Positions 47,841 through 58,700 are shown, counted from the stretch's first letter. The stretch is DNA of 64,000 nt from Guyparkeria halophila (GCF_034479635.1 NZ_CP140153.1:1743501-1807500); one strand, 5' to 3'. The notes: generated from the letters alone by a model not told the origin. Program-made: numbers and translations.

Positions 47841-47870
47841 GCTACCCGGGCTACCCGGGCTACCCGGGCG
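47841..47870. repeat. Nine-base tandem repeat in the gap before cfa
   Basis: GCTACCCGG occurs three and a third times in a row, between the convergent small membrane protein gene and cfa. It is one of several short tandem arrays in this window. Confidence 0.8.
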
Positions 47871-47874
47871 AGGC

Positions 47875-49038
47875 TCACACCGGGCGGCGATAGCCGCCGC
47901 GGGCGCCGGTCGGCGACAGGACGAACTGCCACAACTGGATCTGGCGGGCGCGAAAGCCGCCGGCACAGGATTGCAGGTAGTATTTCCACATCCGACCGAA
48001 CGTCTCGCCATACGCCTCGCGCCACTTGGGCCAGGCTTGCTCGAAGTTCTCGTACCACGCCATGAGGGTGTGATCGTAATCGGCGCCGAAATTGTGCATG
48101 TCCTCGACCACGAAGCGCCCCTCGCAGGCATCGATAACCTGCTGCATGGCCGGCAACTCGCCGTTGGGGAAGATGTACTTGCCGACCCAGGGGTCCGGCG
48201 GCGAGCCTTCGCGGTTCGTGCCGATCGTGTGCAGCAAAAAAAGCCCGTCGGGCTTGAGGCAGCGACGGGCGACTTGCATGTATTCGTCGTAGTTGTGACG
48301 GCCGACATGTTCGAACATGCCCACCGACACGACATGATCAAAGGGCTCGTCGACGTCGCGATAGTCCATTAGCCGGAATTCCACCGGCAGATCGCCCGCC
48401 AGATCCCGGCCCAGGGCGGCCTGTTCCTTCGAGATGGTCAGGCCCACGCACTCCACGCCGTAATGCTCGGCGGCGTAGATCATGAAACTGCCCCAGCCGC
48501 AGCCGATGTCGAGCAACCGCTGGCCGGGCTTGAGCTCGAGCTTGCGACAGATGATGTCGAGCTTGTGCTCCTGGGCCTCGGCCAGCGTCTCGGCCCCGTC
48601 GCCCCAGAACCCGCAGGTGTAGGTCATGCGGGGGTCGAGCATGTCGCGGTAAAAGTCGTTGCCGAGATCGTAGTGATACTCGCCCACTTCCCAGCAACGC
48701 GATCGTGTCTGGCAATTGAGCAGGCGCGCCTTGAGCGCGGGCCACCACAGGCGCGGGGATCGGCCGACCTCGCGGGTCAATTCGGCCCGCAATACGCGAT
48801 CGACGAATTCGTCCACCCGGTCGATCTCCGCCCAGCCGGCCATGAACGCCTCGCCCAGACCGAGATTGCCCCAGCCCAGGATGCGTTCGACCGCCCGTGG
48901 ATCACGGATACGAATGTCCCAGGGACGATCGCCGTCGATACGGATATCGGCCCGCGCCAACAGTTGCGCAAACCGGGAATCGGTCGCGACCGCGTGGTCT
49001 TCGGCCGGCTCCACCTCCATGGTCATTCGCCTGTTCAT
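47875..49038 (-). CDS. cfa: Cyclopropane-fatty-acyl-phospholipid synthase
   Basis: A 387-residue SAM-dependent enzyme that adds methylene to unsaturated membrane phospholipids. Motifs: EYHYDLGNDFYRDMLDPRMTYTCGFW, the SAM site LLDIGCGWGSFMIYAAEHYGV, FDHVVSVGMFEHVG and YIFPNGELP. ATG 49036-49038 has GGAGG six bases upstream; an upstream in-frame start at 49086 has none. Cyclopropanation is often induced in stationary phase, salt or acid stress, consistent with the Mrp and MscS genes. Confidence 0.95.
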   Translation of the reverse strand: MNRRMTMEVEPAEDHAVATDSRFAQLLARADIRIDGDRPWDIRIRDPRAVERILGWGNLGLGEAFMAGWAEIDRVDEFVDRVLRAELTREVGRSPRLWWPALKARLLNCQTRSRCWEVGEYHYDLGNDFYRDMLDPRMTYTCGFWGDGAETLAEAQEHKLDIICRKLELKPGQRLLDIGCGWGSFMIYAAEHYGVECVGLTISKEQAALGRDLAGDLPVEFRLMDYRDVDEPFDHVVSVGMFEHVGRHNYDEYMQVARRCLKPDGLFLLHTIGTNREGSPPDPWVGKYIFPNGELPAMQQVIDACEGRFVVEDMHNFGADYDHTLMAWYENFEQAWPKWREAYGETFGRMWKYYLQSCAGGFRARQIQLWQFVLSPTGARGGYRRPV

Positions 49039-49163
49039 CGAGGACCTCCGTGACTGCCTGTCTGCACGCGACTTGCAAACGAGCATAGACGTTCCCGCCG
49101 CAAATCAACAAGCTAGCCTGCCGACCGGCGATTCTCAATACGCGCGACAAGTCCCCGAGGGAG

Positions 49164-49200
49164 CGCTGCACGGATCGTGCTGTTCGTGCAGAGTTTCCTT
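49164..49200. promoter_or_regulatory. Conserved intergenic hairpin motif, copy 3
   Basis: CTGCACG (49164-49170) pairs with CGTGCAG (49183-49189), followed by AGTTTCCTTAA. It lies downstream of acnB and upstream of cfa, both minus strand; the motif as written reads on the plus strand. Confidence 0.45.
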
Positions 49201-49247
49201 AACTGGCGTCGCCCCGGCGGCATGACCGGGGAGAGGATGGGTGCCGA

Positions 49248-51830
49248 TCAGGCGGTGACCACGGGGATGTCCTTGAGCATCTGCAGCCCCTTGGTGGCCT
49301 CCTCCTGGTACTCCTCGATCTCGTTGAAATTGAGGTAGCGATAGATCTCGGCCGACATCGTCGCCAGGTGGGCGACGTGTTCCTGGTACTCCTCGACCGA
49401 CGGCAGCTTGCCGAGAATCGCGGTCACCGCGGACAGCTCGGCCGAGCCCAGGTAGACGCGCGCGTCTTTGCCCATGCGGTTGGGGAAGTTGCGCGTCGAG
49501 GTCGACATCACCGTCGCCCCGTCGGCCACGCGCGCCTGGTTGCCCATGCACAGCGAGCACCCGGCCATCTCGATGCGGGCACCCGCGCGACCGAAGATGT
49601 TGTAGTAACCCTCCTCGGAAAGCTGGTGCTGGTCCATGCGGGTGGGCGGGGCAATCCACAGCCGGGTCGGCACCGACGCACCACTCGACTCGAGCACCTT
49701 GCCCGCGGCCCGGTAGTGGCCGATGTTGGTCATGCACGAGCCGATGAACACCTCCTGGACCGGATCGCCGGCGACCTCGGAAAGCGGCTTGATATCGTCC
49801 GGGTCGTTCGGGCAGGCGAGCAACGGTTCGGTGATCTCGTTGAGATCGATCTCGATGATCTCGGCGTACTCGGCATCGGCATCCGGCTCGAGCAGTTCCG
49901 GGTTATCGAGCCATCCCTGCATGGCCTCGATGCGACGGCCCAGGGTGCGCTTGTCCTCGTAGCCCTGGCTGATCATCCACTCGAGCAGCGTGATGTTGCT
50001 CTTGAGGAACTCTTGGATCGGCTCGCGACCGAGGCGCACGGTGCAGCCGTTGGCCGAGCGCTCGGCCGAGGCATCGGCGAACTCGAACGCCTGCTCGACC
50101 TTGAGGTCCGGCAGGCCCTCGATCTCGAGCACGCGGCCGTTGAAGACGTTCTGCTTGCCCTTCTTCTCGACGGTCAGCTGACCGCTCTGGATGGCCTTGT
50201 AGGGAATCGCGTTGACCAGATCACGCAGCGTGATACCCGGCTGCATCTCGCCCTTGAAGCGCACCAGCACGGATTCGGGCATGTCGAGCGGCATCACGCC
50301 CAGCGCGGCGGCGAAGGCCACCAGGCCGGAGCCGGCCGGGAAGGAGATCCCCAGCGGGAAACGGGTGTGCGAGTCGCCGCCGGTACCGACGGTATCCGGC
50401 AAGATCATGCGGTTGAGCCAGGAGTGAATCACGCCGTCACCGGCGCGCAGCGAGACACCGCCGCGGGTGGAGATGAACTCCGGCAGCTCGTGCTGCAGGG
50501 CGACGTCGACCGGCCGCGGGTAAGCCGCGGTGTGGCAGAACGACTGCATGACCAGATCGGCGGAGAAGCCCAGGCAGGCCAGTTCCTTCAATTCGTCGCG
50601 GGTCATCGCGCCGGTGGTGTCCTGACTGCCGACGGTGGTCATCTTCGGCTCGCAGTAGGTGCCCGGGCGCACGCCCTCGACACCGCAGGCGCGGCCGACC
50701 ATCTTCTGCGCGAGCGTGAAGCCCTTGCCGGTGTCTTCCGGCTGCTCGGCGCGCAGGAATTCGTCGGACGGTTCCATCTTGAGCGACTCGCGCGCCTTGC
50801 CGGTCAGGCCCCGGCCGACGATCAGCGGGATACGGCCGCCGGCACGCACCTCGTCGGGCAGCGTGCTCGGACGCATATTGAAGGTGGTGATCACCTCGCC
50901 GTTCTTGAGGATCTCGCCCTTGAACGGACGGATGGTGAGCACGTCGCCGGTCTCCATCGCATCGACATCGCACTCGATCGGGAAGGCGCCGGAATCCTCG
51001 GCCGTGTTGAAGAAGATCGGCGCGATCTTGCCGCCGAGCACCACCCCGCCGGTGCGCTTGTTGGGCACATTCGGGATGTCGCGGCCGATGTGCCACTGCA
51101 CCGAGTTGATCGCTGACTTGCGCGAGGAGCCGGTGCCGACCACGTCGCCCACGTAGGCGATCTTGTGGCCCGACTCTTTCAGCTCCTTGATGGTGTCGAG
51201 CGCCTCGGGCATCTTCGACTGGAGCATCGAGCAGGCATGCAGCGGGATGTCCGGGCGGCTCCAGGCCTCCTGGGCCGGGGAGAGGTCATCGGTGTTGGTC
51301 TCGCCCGGCACCTTGAGGACGATCACCTGGATCTCCTCCTCGAGCTTGGGCTTGGCCTTGAACCAGTCGGCGTTGGCCCAGGACTCGAGCACGCGACCGG
51401 CATTCTTGCTGCCCTCGCGGTACTTGTCCTCGACGTCGCGGAAGGCGTCGTAGACCATCACCAGCCGAGAGAGTGCCTTGACGGCATCGTCACCCACGAC
51501 CTCGTCGTCGAGCACATCGATTAGCGGGTCGACGTTGTAGCCACCCATCATGGTGCCCAGGAGTTCCACCGCTTCGTGGCGGTCGATCAGCGGGGATTCG
51601 GCCTCGCCCTTGGCAAGATCTGCGAGGAAGGCCGCCTTGACGTAGGCGGCCTTGTCCACGCCCGGCGGCACGCGCTGGGAGAGCAGGTACTTGAGCTCGT
51701 CGTTGTCGACGTCGGCCGGCGGGTTCTTGATCAGCTCGATCAAGTCGGCGGTCTGCTCGGCAGTCAGTGCCAGCGGCGGAATGTCCTGTTCGGCACGTTC
51801 GGCCTTGTGTTCGCGATAGGCTTCAAGCAT
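49248..51830 (-). CDS. acnB: Aconitate hydratase B
   Basis: The 860-residue TCA-cycle enzyme that converts citrate to isocitrate with a [4Fe-4S] cluster. Organisation is that of AcnB: N-terminal HEAT-like region ([20 protein letters not shown]), swivel domain ([17 protein letters not shown]), then catalytic domains with cluster cysteines in [14 protein letters not shown] and [12 protein letters not shown]. Length agrees with E. coli AcnB (865). Transcribed alone from the region 51831-51964. Confidence 0.97.
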   Translation of the reverse strand: MLEAYREHKAERAEQDIPPLALTAEQTADLIELIKNPPADVDNDELKYLLSQRVPPGVDKAAYVKAAFLADLAKGEAESPLIDRHEAVELLGTMMGGYNVDPLIDVLDDEVVGDDAVKALSRLVMVYDAFRDVEDKYREGSKNAGRVLESWANADWFKAKPKLEEEIQVIVLKVPGETNTDDLSPAQEAWSRPDIPLHACSMLQSKMPEALDTIKELKESGHKIAYVGDVVGTGSSRKSAINSVQWHIGRDIPNVPNKRTGGVVLGGKIAPIFFNTAEDSGAFPIECDVDAMETGDVLTIRPFKGEILKNGEVITTFNMRPSTLPDEVRAGGRIPLIVGRGLTGKARESLKMEPSDEFLRAEQPEDTGKGFTLAQKMVGRACGVEGVRPGTYCEPKMTTVGSQDTTGAMTRDELKELACLGFSADLVMQSFCHTAAYPRPVDVALQHELPEFISTRGGVSLRAGDGVIHSWLNRMILPDTVGTGGDSHTRFPLGISFPAGSGLVAFAAALGVMPLDMPESVLVRFKGEMQPGITLRDLVNAIPYKAIQSGQLTVEKKGKQNVFNGRVLEIEGLPDLKVEQAFEFADASAERSANGCTVRLGREPIQEFLKSNITLLEWMISQGYEDKRTLGRRIEAMQGWLDNPELLEPDADAEYAEIIEIDLNEITEPLLACPNDPDDIKPLSEVAGDPVQEVFIGSCMTNIGHYRAAGKVLESSGASVPTRLWIAPPTRMDQHQLSEEGYYNIFGRAGARIEMAGCSLCMGNQARVADGATVMSTSTRNFPNRMGKDARVYLGSAELSAVTAILGKLPSVEEYQEHVAHLATMSAEIYRYLNFNEIEEYQEEATKGLQMLKDIPVVTA

Positions 51831-51964
51831 GGGTGACCCTCAACGGCTTGTGATCATGAATTCTGGGTAATGATGGTGTTCGCGCCGGCCCGGCCGGCCG
51901 ATCGCAATAAATTCGAAAGAGGCGGGATTCTATCAAATCCGGCGCGCAGGGCCGCCGCTTACCG

Positions 51965-52570
51965 TCAAAGCTTGGCCTGCAGACGCAATCGGTCGAGCCA
52001 CAACAGAGCGATGACCGGCGCGGCGGCCACGATGCGCCCGCCCTCGACATCGGCGAGTGCCTGCTCGATCGGCACCACGCGTACCCGGATGTCCTCGTGC
52101 TCGTGGTCGAGGCCGAACCGGCCATCGACCAGGCCATCACCGTCGCGGTCAATCTCTGCGGTATTCACGCGGGCGAGGAACAGGTAGATGCTTTCGGTCG
52201 TCCCGCCCGGGCTGACCCAGTAGCGGGTCAGCGGATAGAGCTCGTCGATGGCCAGCCCCGCCTCCTCGTCCGACTCGCGCCGGGCGACGTCCTCGGCCGA
52301 CTCGCCCGGCTCGACCATCCCGGCAACAATCTCGGCCAGCCACGGGCCGGTCGGGGCATCCAGTGCGCCGGGACGAAACTGCTCGATCAGCACCACCTCG
52401 CCGCGCTCGGGGTCATAAGGCAGTACCGCCACGGCGTGGCCTCGCTCGAAGATCTCGCGCTCGATCGGCTCGGACCAGCTGCCGTCGAAATACTCGAAGC
52501 GCAGTCGATATCGCTGCAGGGAGAAAAACCCGCGATAGAGGGTCTCATTGGCCAAAAGGTCGAAACGCAT
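51965..52570 (-). CDS. nudF: ADP-ribose pyrophosphatase, NudF-like
   Basis: A 201-residue Nudix hydrolase. The Nudix box is complete, GMVEPGESAEDVARRESDEEAGL, and the flanking VLIEQFRPG, PWLAEIVAG and YWVSPGGTTESIYLF are those of ADP-ribose pyrophosphatases. It splits ADP-ribose to AMP and ribose phosphate. Starts at ATG 52568-52570; divergent from the gene at 52706. Confidence 0.92.
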   Translation of the reverse strand: MRFDLLANETLYRGFFSLQRYRLRFEYFDGSWSEPIEREIFERGHAVAVLPYDPERGEVVLIEQFRPGALDAPTGPWLAEIVAGMVEPGESAEDVARRESDEEAGLAIDELYPLTRYWVSPGGTTESIYLFLARVNTAEIDRDGDGLVDGRFGLDHEHEDIRVRVVPIEQALADVEGGRIVAAAPVIALLWLDRLRLQAKL

Positions 52571-52705
52571 TGGTGGTCGCTCCTGCTACCATCCCATGTT
52601 TGGTTGGACTCGGATTGATCAGCCGGCCGTGTCGAAAACCGGCCCGACCGACCTTTCAGAGTAGCCTACATTTTGGCGAGCACGCTTGCCCGGCCGACGG
52701 ATGCC

Positions 52706-53005
52706 ATGAACACGATTCTTACCCTGCTAGAGCCTCTGATCGGGCGCGAAATCCAGATCGGCGACCAGCGCGGCACGGTAATCGAGATCCACGACGAGCC
52801 GCCTGCCCTGATCATGCGCGCCGAGGGCGGCGCCGATGCCTTTCAGGTGGATTATCTCGGCCGGCCGCGCTCGATGACGCAGCCAACCTGGACCCAGCCG
52901 ATCACCGGTGAATCCGGGCGCGGGCTGCACCCCGATCTGCAACGCCAATTGCCCCGGGAAACGGCCGTCGCCCTGGACGATTTCATCAGGTCGCAACAGA
53001 ACTGA
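52706..53005 (+). CDS. Hypothetical small soluble protein
   Basis: A 99-residue protein, MNTILTLLEPLIGREIQIGDQRGTVIEI..., with a predicted small beta-barrel first half (IGDQRGTVIEIHDEPPALIMR, a fold reminiscent of SH3-like or KOW domains) and a charged helical tail. Similar genes accompany nudF in related bacteria, to my recollection; function unknown. An upstream start at 52673 has no ribosome site. Followed by a tandem repeat and a META-domain gene. Confidence 0.65.
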   Translation: MNTILTLLEPLIGREIQIGDQRGTVIEIHDEPPALIMRAEGGADAFQVDYLGRPRSMTQPTWTQPITGESGRGLHPDLQRQLPRETAVALDDFIRSQQN

Positions 53006-53030
53006 TACGCAACCACTGATACGCAACCAC
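53002..53030. repeat. 14-base tandem repeat at the end of the small gene
   Basis: CTGATACGCAACCA is repeated twice in tandem, beginning at the stop codon of the preceding gene and leaving 28 bases before the META-MliC start. Confidence 0.8.
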
Positions 53031-53057
53031 TTACCCCTCGACAAGGAGTCACGTCTC

Positions 53058-53726
53058 ATGGGAAGCCTTTTTCCTGCTCGCGGCGCTCGCGCCCTCGCCT
53101 TCGGCCTGGTCGCCGGTCTGCTCGTCCCGGCGGCGCAGGCCGCCCCCACCCCGCCGACCGACACGCATTGGCGACTGGCGAACGTCGCCGGTCTCGAAAG
53201 CATCGACCCGTCAATCACCGACCTGGTGGTCGACTCCGAGGGCAATCTCAGCGGGGTTGCCGGCTGCAACCAGTACCGGCGCCCGCTAGGCGATGACGGC
53301 TATGGCGAGATCGCCCTCACGCGCAAGAGCTGCGGGGAGTCGGCAATGGCCCAGGAGGCCGCCTTTGTCCAGGCTCTCGAGCACACCCGGGCGTGGGACA
53401 CCGACGGCGAGCGTCTGTTGCTGCGCGACGCGCAGGGGCGCACCCTGGCCATGATGCTCGAGCCGATCACGCGAACCTACCATTTCGACTGCCAGGGCCA
53501 GTCGGTGGTCTTCGACGTCATTCGTCGTGACCAGATCCGGTTCAGCGTGGACGGCGAGACGGTCCTGATGCAGCGCCAACAGAGCGCGTCGGGCTCGCGC
53601 TACCAAGACGAAAACGGCGAGATGACGTTCTGGGGCAAGGGCACCGAGGGGCGCCTCACGCGTGATGGCGAGACCCGGGAATGCCAGCAGGTTCCGCCGC
53701 CCGACGCCTACTCGATCAACGACTGA
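53058..53726 (+). CDS. Secreted META (HslJ-like) and MliC domain fusion protein
   Basis: A 222-residue protein with a signal peptide (about 1-29, cut after AQA). Residues about 35-135 are a META/HslJ domain (WRLANVAGLESI, SGVAGCNQYRR, ALTRKSCGESAMAQEAAFVQAL). Residues about 140-215 are an MliC-like domain, an inhibitor of C-type lysozyme (YHFDCQGQSVVFDV, VLMQRQQSASGSRYQDENG). The protein should be periplasmic or surface-bound. ATG 53058-53060 follows AAGGAG. The fusion suggests envelope stress protection. Confidence 0.85.
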   Translation: MGSLFPARGARALAFGLVAGLLVPAAQAAPTPPTDTHWRLANVAGLESIDPSITDLVVDSEGNLSGVAGCNQYRRPLGDDGYGEIALTRKSCGESAMAQEAAFVQALEHTRAWDTDGERLLLRDAQGRTLAMMLEPITRTYHFDCQGQSVVFDVIRRDQIRFSVDGETVLMQRQQSASGSRYQDENGEMTFWGKGTEGRLTRDGETRECQQVPPPDAYSIND

Positions 53727-53732
53727 TCAGGC

Positions 53733-54623
53733 TCAGTCCAAGGCCTCGAAGGCCTTCCAGGCCTTGGGCAAGTCAATCGCCTGCTCGAACATCCGCGCCC
53801 AGGGATCGCCTTTCTGCCCCAGCCGGCGGAAGAGGTTCTCGAGGGTGTACCCGTCCGGCCGCAAGTCACCCTTGTCGAGCTCGACCCAGTCCAGTGGGGT
53901 GGCCACGGGCGCGCCCGGCCGGGCCCGAAGGGAATACGGCGCCACGGCGGTCTGGCCGAAGGCATTGCGCATCACATCGAGATACAAGCGCCCGTCGCGG
54001 GCCTCGATACGCTGCTCGGTGGTGAGCTCATCGGGATACTCGACCACCAGGCGTTCGGCCATGCGCGTGGCGAGACCGCGTACCGCGTCGAAATCCGAGC
54101 GGGGCTGCAACGGTGCGACCACGTGCAGACCGGCGGAACCGGTGGTCATCACGAACGGCGACAGCTGGCAGTCACGCATGAGGGCAGCGACCCGGCGCGC
54201 GGCACGTTTCAGCAACCCCATGTCGCCGTCGGGCGGGTCGAGATCGAAGATCATCAGATCCGGCCGGTCGATCGCCCCGCGTCGGGCCGCCCAGCGGTGG
54301 AAGGTCAGTGTCCCCTGGTCGACGAGAAAGGCCAGGCAGTCGACATCCTCGCAAAGCATGTGCTCGACCGATCCGGTCGGCTGGTCGTGACGAATTCGCA
54401 GGCTGCCGACCCGATCGGCGAAATGCCCGGCTCGTGCCTGCTGGAAGAATCCCTCGTGCTCGATGCCGTCGGGAAAACGGTGCAATGTCAGCGGTCGTCC
54501 CTCGAGGTGCGGCAGCATGTACTCGGCTACCCGACGGTAATAGCCCACGACGTCCGCCTTAGTCCATCCCGCATCGGGATACAGGATCTTGTCGGGGCGG
54601 GAGACGTCGCTCGGCGCGGTCAT
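53733..54623 (-). CDS. ligD: LigD-type polymerase/primase domain protein
   Basis: A 296-residue archaeo-eukaryotic primase-like (LigD POL) protein used in non-homologous end joining. The catalytic acidic motif is MIFDLDPPDGD, with TTGSAGLHVVAPL and RPLTLHRFPDGI. Upstream start extension (to 54746) overlaps the phosphoesterase gene and is not supported. It overlaps the phosphoesterase stop by four bases (ATGA, 54620-54623), so the two are co-expressed as a split LigD. The ligase domain and Ku are not in this window. Confidence 0.92.
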   Translation of the reverse strand: MTAPSDVSRPDKILYPDAGWTKADVVGYYRRVAEYMLPHLEGRPLTLHRFPDGIEHEGFFQQARAGHFADRVGSLRIRHDQPTGSVEHMLCEDVDCLAFLVDQGTLTFHRWAARRGAIDRPDLMIFDLDPPDGDMGLLKRAARRVAALMRDCQLSPFVMTTGSAGLHVVAPLQPRSDFDAVRGLATRMAERLVVEYPDELTTEQRIEARDGRLYLDVMRNAFGQTAVAPYSLRARPGAPVATPLDWVELDKGDLRPDGYTLENLFRRLGQKGDPWARMFEQAIDLPKAWKAFEALD

Positions 54624-55138
54624 GCCGACGTCTCTTGCTGCCGGATCTCGTCCAGCGTCCGATCGCTCTTGACCGAGTGCGTCTCGGTGGACACCGGGTT
54701 GCGGCGCGCATCCGCCGCCTTGTCCCGCATCTTGATGAGCAGCCACTGTGGCTTGTCACCGCCCTGGATGCGCTTGAACGCGTAACCGCCACGGATCTTC
54801 TCGCCGTCGAGCCACACCTCGACCAGGCCCTGCTCCAGCCCGTCGGCTACCGACTGGTCGTCGTCGAGGTTTCGGTACGTGCCGCGATCCCAGACCATCA
54901 CCGTCCCCGCACCGTATTCGCCCTCCGGGATCACGCCCTCGAAATCGGCGTAGTCGAGCGCGTGATCCTCGACCTCGATGGCCAGGCGCTTCTCGGACGG
55001 ATCGGTCGAGGGCCCCTTGGGCACGGCCCAGGACTTGAGCACCCCGTCGACCTCCAGGCGCACATCGAAATGGCGCTGACTCGCGTCATGCCAATGGATG
55101 ACGAAGTCGCGCGGCTTGTCTTCGGTTCGTGTGCCCAT
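54620..55138 (-). CDS. LigD 3'-phosphoesterase domain protein
   Basis: A 172-residue protein of the LigD 3'-phosphoesterase family, with FVIHWHDASQRHFDVRLEVDGVLKSWAVPKGP (metal ligands His, Asp, His, Asp) and HALDYADFEGVIPEGEYGAGTVMVWDRGTY, which contains the rest of the active site. It trims 3'-ribonucleotides and phosphates at DNA ends. ATG 55136-55138 chosen; another Met is two codons away. Co-translated with the polymerase gene. Confidence 0.92.
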   Translation of the reverse strand: MGTRTEDKPRDFVIHWHDASQRHFDVRLEVDGVLKSWAVPKGPSTDPSEKRLAIEVEDHALDYADFEGVIPEGEYGAGTVMVWDRGTYRNLDDDQSVADGLEQGLVEVWLDGEKIRGGYAFKRIQGGDKPQWLLIKMRDKAADARRNPVSTETHSVKSDRTLDEIRQQETSA

Positions 55139-55335
55139 GGCATGGCACTCCTCTCGATGATGGACATTCGCATAGGCCGCATGGAGTAAAGCAGTCCTCA
55201 TCGCCGGCTGCCGAGTCCATTTCACGCCCCGGCCATGAGCTGTACTTATGGAACGATTTATATTTCTATGAGTCGGAACACGCAGTCCGTTCGAGCACGG
55301 GCAGAAAACGACATCCAGACCGACGAGGTTTACCC

Positions 55336-55632
55336 ATGCGATCCACCCTCCTTTTCACCCTGCTGGGCACTGTCCTGGTGACCGGCGCCGCCCATGCCGG
55401 CCATGCCAACCCCTGGGCCACCCCGGAAGACGACCTGTTGATGCAGTACCACGACGAGAACCTGGAACAGAGCGTGGACACGCCGGGCGAGGACGAAATG
55501 CTGGGCGTGATGGAACAAGGCGCCTATGGCAAGCTCGGTGGCTCGCCGACCACCGGTGGCCTGAGCGCCGGCACGGGCGGCGCCGGCATGAATGGCGGCC
55601 CCGGTGCCGGAATGGGTGCTGGTCCGCGCTAA
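55336..55632 (+). CDS. Small secreted glycine-rich protein
   Basis: A 98-residue protein with a signal peptide (about 1-21, cut after AHA), a polar acidic middle (HDENLEQSVDTPGEDEMLGVME) and a Gly/Met/Ala-rich tail (GGAGMNGGPGAGMGAGPR). Not recognised. It is followed by a good terminator, which supports its being a real transcription unit. Confidence 0.6.
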   Translation: MRSTLLFTLLGTVLVTGAAHAGHANPWATPEDDLLMQYHDENLEQSVDTPGEDEMLGVMEQGAYGKLGGSPTTGGLSAGTGGAGMNGGPGAGMGAGPR

Positions 55633-55678
55633 GGCGGCACGCCCGACCGGGCGGGAGACATTCCCCACGCCCAAAAAG

Positions 55679-55714
55679 ACGGCCCGCCAACGGGAAAGTT
55701 CGGCGGGCCGTTTT
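55679..55714 (+). terminator. Intrinsic terminator
   Basis: ACGGCCCGCC (55679-55688) pairs with GGCGGGCCGT (55702-55711) around a 13-base loop, followed by TTTT. It ends the small secreted protein gene and could also affect the convergent sensor gene. Confidence 0.88.
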
Positions 55715-55795
55715 CGGTCTGGTTAATCGGTCTGGATAACCGGATCAGAAATCCCAGGGGAAGCCAGAGGCATTGGCTATTCGCCCAGACGGCCC

Positions 55796-58700
55796 CTACG
55801 GAAATACCGCCTGCAGAGAGACATCGCCGGCAGCCACCGGACGGCTGAACAGGTAACCCTGGGCCACCTCGCAGCCGAGCGACTGCAAGAAATGGCGTTG
55901 GGATTCGGTTTCCACCCCTTCGGCCAGCACATCCAGCCCCATGCTCCCTCCGAGTGCCACGATCGCCCGAACGATCGCCTGATCATCCCCCTCCTCGGAC
56001 AGGCCGCGGACGAACGACTGGTCGATCTTGAGCTTGTCCACCGGCAGGTCCTTGAGTCGGGCCAGCGAGGAATGCCCGGTGCCGAAATCATCAATCGAAA
56101 GACGCACACCCAGGGCCTTGAGGTCGCTGAGGATCGGCACAATCGCGAGATCCTCCACCAGGAAGGTCTCGGTAATCTCGAGCTCCAGGGACTCCGGCGG
56201 CATGCCGGTCTCCTCGAGCACCGCCTTCACCAGCGCGACCAACGAGCCCGATCGCAGCTGCCGCCCCGAGACGTTCACGGCCATCCGCCCCGGGTTCGCC
56301 CCCTGGTCAAACCAGCGCATGTATTGACGACAGGCCTCCCGCAGCACATGTGCGCCCAGCGCAACGATCAGGCCGCTGGTCTCGGCTACCGGGATAAAGC
56401 GCCCCGGCGAGACCAATCCCATCTCGGGGGATTGCCAGCGCACCAGTGCCTCCAACCCCAGAATCCGTCCCGTGCTCAAACTCACCTGGGGCTGGTAATG
56501 ACAAACCAGCTCGCCATTGTCGAGCGCCCGCTTGAGCGCGCCCTCGAGGATCAATTCATCGCGTCGCGACTCGGCCATGCCGGGCTCGAAAACCGTCACG
56601 GTACCGCGCCCCTCGCCCTTGGCATGATCAACCGCGGCATGCGCCTGACGGATAAGCTCAGACGCTTCAGCGCCAACGCGGGACGAGACCGCGATGCCGA
56701 TCGAGGCCGTCAGGACCATTTCTATTTTGCCGACATCCACCGGGCTGGCTAGCCACGTCAGCAGCGACCGAGCAAACGCCTCGGCGGCCGCGCGGTCGGC
56801 CCCTGTCAGCAGGACCACGAACTCGTCGGCACTGAAACGGGCGACCAGGTTGGGAGGCTGTACCCGCTCGTCGAGCATCCCCGCAACGCGCATCAGCACC
56901 TGATCGCCCGTGGCATGGCCAAAGGTGTCATTAATCGACTTGAATCGATTCAGGTCCAGGTGCACGACTGCCGCCTCCCCTTCGTCGTGCAGCACCTCGC
57001 CCAACCGACGGGTGAAGTGCGACCAGTTGGGCAGATGGGTAAGGGGATCGAAATCGGTGAGAAAACGGATCGCCTCCTCCGACTGCCTTGCGCGCGTGAT
57101 GTCGGAGAAAACGCTGATGTAGTTCACGATCCGGCCATTGGCGTCGCGCACCGCATTGATCGTCTGCCACTCCAGGAACAGCTCGCCATCCTTGCGGCGA
57201 TTCCACACCTCGCCCTGCCAGCGCCCGCGAGTCAGCAGCGCATCCCACATGTCGTGGTAGAAGCTCGGGTCATGTCGTCCGGAAGACAGCAACTTCGGAT
57301 TCCTGCCCATCACCTCGTCACGGCGGTATCCCGTGACCCGTTCGAAGGCGGGATTGACCGAGATGATCCGCGAGCGGGCATCCGTGACCACGATGCCTTC
57401 ATCCGAACTGTCGAACACCACGGTGGATCGCAGCAGATCGGCCTCCCAGCGATGCCGGTCAGACACGTCCCGGGCGATCGCCAGGATCATGGCCTCACCG
57501 TCATAGTCGAGAAGCCGCAGGCTCACCTCGTAGGGCACATGGCGACCGTCGGCCAGCTCCAGGGTCGTCTCGATCCGATCGTGACCTCGTCACCGGAAAC
57601 CCTCCCGCCAGGCCTCCTGATCGAAACGCCGCAACGTGTGCCGCGTAACCAGGTCACCCGGGCCTCGACGCAGCAATTCGTCGCGGCCGTAGCCAAGTTG
57701 CCGACAGGCCTCCTGGTTCACCTCGACGAACCCGCCGAACCCCGCTGCCTCGAACGGGAACACCACGGCGACATCGTTCATGGCATCAAACAGGGCGCGG
57801 TATTTGCGCTGACTGTCCAGACGCGCCTGTTCGCTGTGCTTGATCGCGGAGACATCCAGGTGCGTGCCGGCAAAGCGCAACGGTTTGCCGGCCATATCCC
57901 GGGCGCTTATCTTGCCCCGCGCCAGCAGCCAGACCCAGTGGCCCTGGGCATGCCGAATGCGAAACTCGACCTCGTAATAACGATCCTGACCGTCCAGGTA
58001 GCGCTGGATCTGGCGCTCGACCAGCGGCCAATCCTCGGGATGGACTCGCTCGCGCCAGTCCTTGCCGCACAACGTTTCGCTATCGGCGCGCTCAAGCCCC
58101 AGCAACTGGAGCCAGATGTCGTTGACCGTCAACGCGTCGCTTTCGAGGTCCCACTCCCAGGTGCCGGCGTTGGCACCCACGATCACGCTTTCCAGGCGCT
58201 CGTTGCGCTCCTGCAGCGCCCTGCGGGTCGCCAGACGTTCACTGATGTCGCGAAACACCCCCACCACGCCATCCAGGCGGCGGTCGAGTGTCTGGATCGG
58301 CGTGGCGTATACCTCGACTGGCACCGGCGTGCCGTCGGCGCGGAAATAGGTATCTTCCTGGGCGTCGAGCCGCTGGCCAGTGCGAAGAACGCGGTGGACC
58401 AGGCAATCCTCGATGGGATGCGCATGGCGGCCGGAGGGATCGGTGTGGATCAACTCATGACTCGGCCGCCCCAGCAGTTGGTCCTGGCTGGCATAGCCCA
58501 GCGTGGCCAGGGCCTGGGGATTGAGGAACGTGAAGCGACCTTCGCTATCGATGCCGAACACGCCCTCGCCGAGGCTCTTGAGCAGCGTGTCGGCAAAACT
58601 CTCCGCTCGGATCAGGTGCGTCAGGTCCTTCTGCACCGAAACGAAATAGCGGGGCTGTCCCGTGTCATCGGGAACCGGCACGGTCTTCCATTGCACCAGG

